Assembly: GCA_964390305.1 (NCBI GenBank)
Contig: CAYMHT010000160.1
Coordinates: 1 to 5,280 of the forward strand
Origin: SKLM01 sp964390305
GTDB taxonomy: Bacteria; Chloroflexota; Anaerolineae; B4-G1
Reading direction: 5' to 3'
DNA length: 5,280 bases
Shown: in pieces, positions 5,166 through 5,280 of the stretch
Layout: every line of letters starts with the position of its first letter
Numbering within the stretch: position 1 is the first letter of the stretch
Notes under the pieces: generated by a model
What the model saw: the letters and a program-made list of their open reading frames with translations, nothing else
Told to the model about the DNA's origin: nothing
The model's database searches: none
Position numbers and translations under genes: made by a program

Positions 5166-5280
5166 ATGAATAACCGAAATGACAGTATGCTAGAAGCGCA
5201 AGACTTCCGTAGTCTGCGCATTAAGCTGGCGTCACCGGAAGAGATTCATTCCTGGTCTTACGGAGAGGTCACCAAACCCG
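5166..5280 (+). CDS. rpoC: DNA-directed RNA polymerase subunit beta', N-terminal 38 codons, cut by window end
   Basis: The visible residues contain the near-universal RpoC opening: 'LRIKLASPEEIHSWSYGEVTKP' in outline (residues 17-38), where most bacteria have I.LASPE.IRSWSYGEVTKPE. This segment precedes the zinc-binding and clamp regions, which lie beyond the window. RpoC forms the catalytic core with beta and holds the Mg-binding aspartates, not visible here. The start is the second of two adjacent ATGs (5163, 5166), chosen by spacing from AGGAAGG; a third in-frame ATG at 5187 has no ribosome binding site. The first 15 residues before the conserved block are polar and not conserved. In most bacteria rpoC follows rpoB closely; here the preceding 2.8 kb contain no rpoB, and rpoC has its own promoters and an attenuator-like terminator. 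Confidence 0.93.
   Translation, partial: MNNRNDSMLEAQDFRSLRIKLASPEEIHSWSYGEVTKP

Overview
The window is about 60% GC and carries five protein-coding genes, two of them cut by the window edges. It looks like a chromosomal segment of a free-living bacterium, most plausibly a member of the Chloroflexota. That placement is inferred from the style of the proteins: the PurA P-loop region, a GT28-type lipid glycosyltransferase, a PPDK_N-like protein of the orphan type, and an RpoC N-terminus. No marker here fixes the phylum. Nothing resembles a phage, an insertion sequence, a CRISPR array or a tRNA/rRNA gene.

Layout. Positions 1-255 (+) are the last 84 codons of a GT28-family glycosyltransferase. 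Its TGA stop abuts a consensus -10 box, and a good promoter then drives a 120-residue two-helix membrane protein (302-664, +). A 16-bp perfect hairpin (693-728) separates that gene from the convergent purA (minus strand, 750-2027), which encodes adenylosuccinate synthetase with its key residues in place. From purA a divergent intergenic region (2028-2306) holds back-to-back sigma-70-type promoters. The rightward one drives a 773-residue protein (2307-4628) with a complete-looking PEP/pyruvate-dikinase ATP-grasp domain. I see no phosphohistidine swivel domain and no PEP-utilising barrel in it.

The last part (4629-5165) is a gene-free stretch of 537 bases followed by the first 38 codons of rpoC, the RNA polymerase beta' subunit. 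No rpoB precedes rpoC. The stretch contains two near-perfect promoters, P1 (TTGACA-17-TATACT) and P2 (TTGACA-16-TATAAT). An 18-base inverted repeat lies next to P1. A strong intrinsic terminator sits between P2 and the rpoC ribosome binding site. This predicts a leader RNA with premature termination (attenuation) ahead of an essential RNA polymerase gene, and it is the most interesting feature of the window.

Functionally the genes are not an obvious single pathway: envelope lipid glycosylation, a small membrane protein, purine synthesis, an unassigned ATP-grasp enzyme and transcription. Each full-length gene, and rpoC, appears to have its own promoter, so the window reads as a series of single-gene transcription units rather than an operon.
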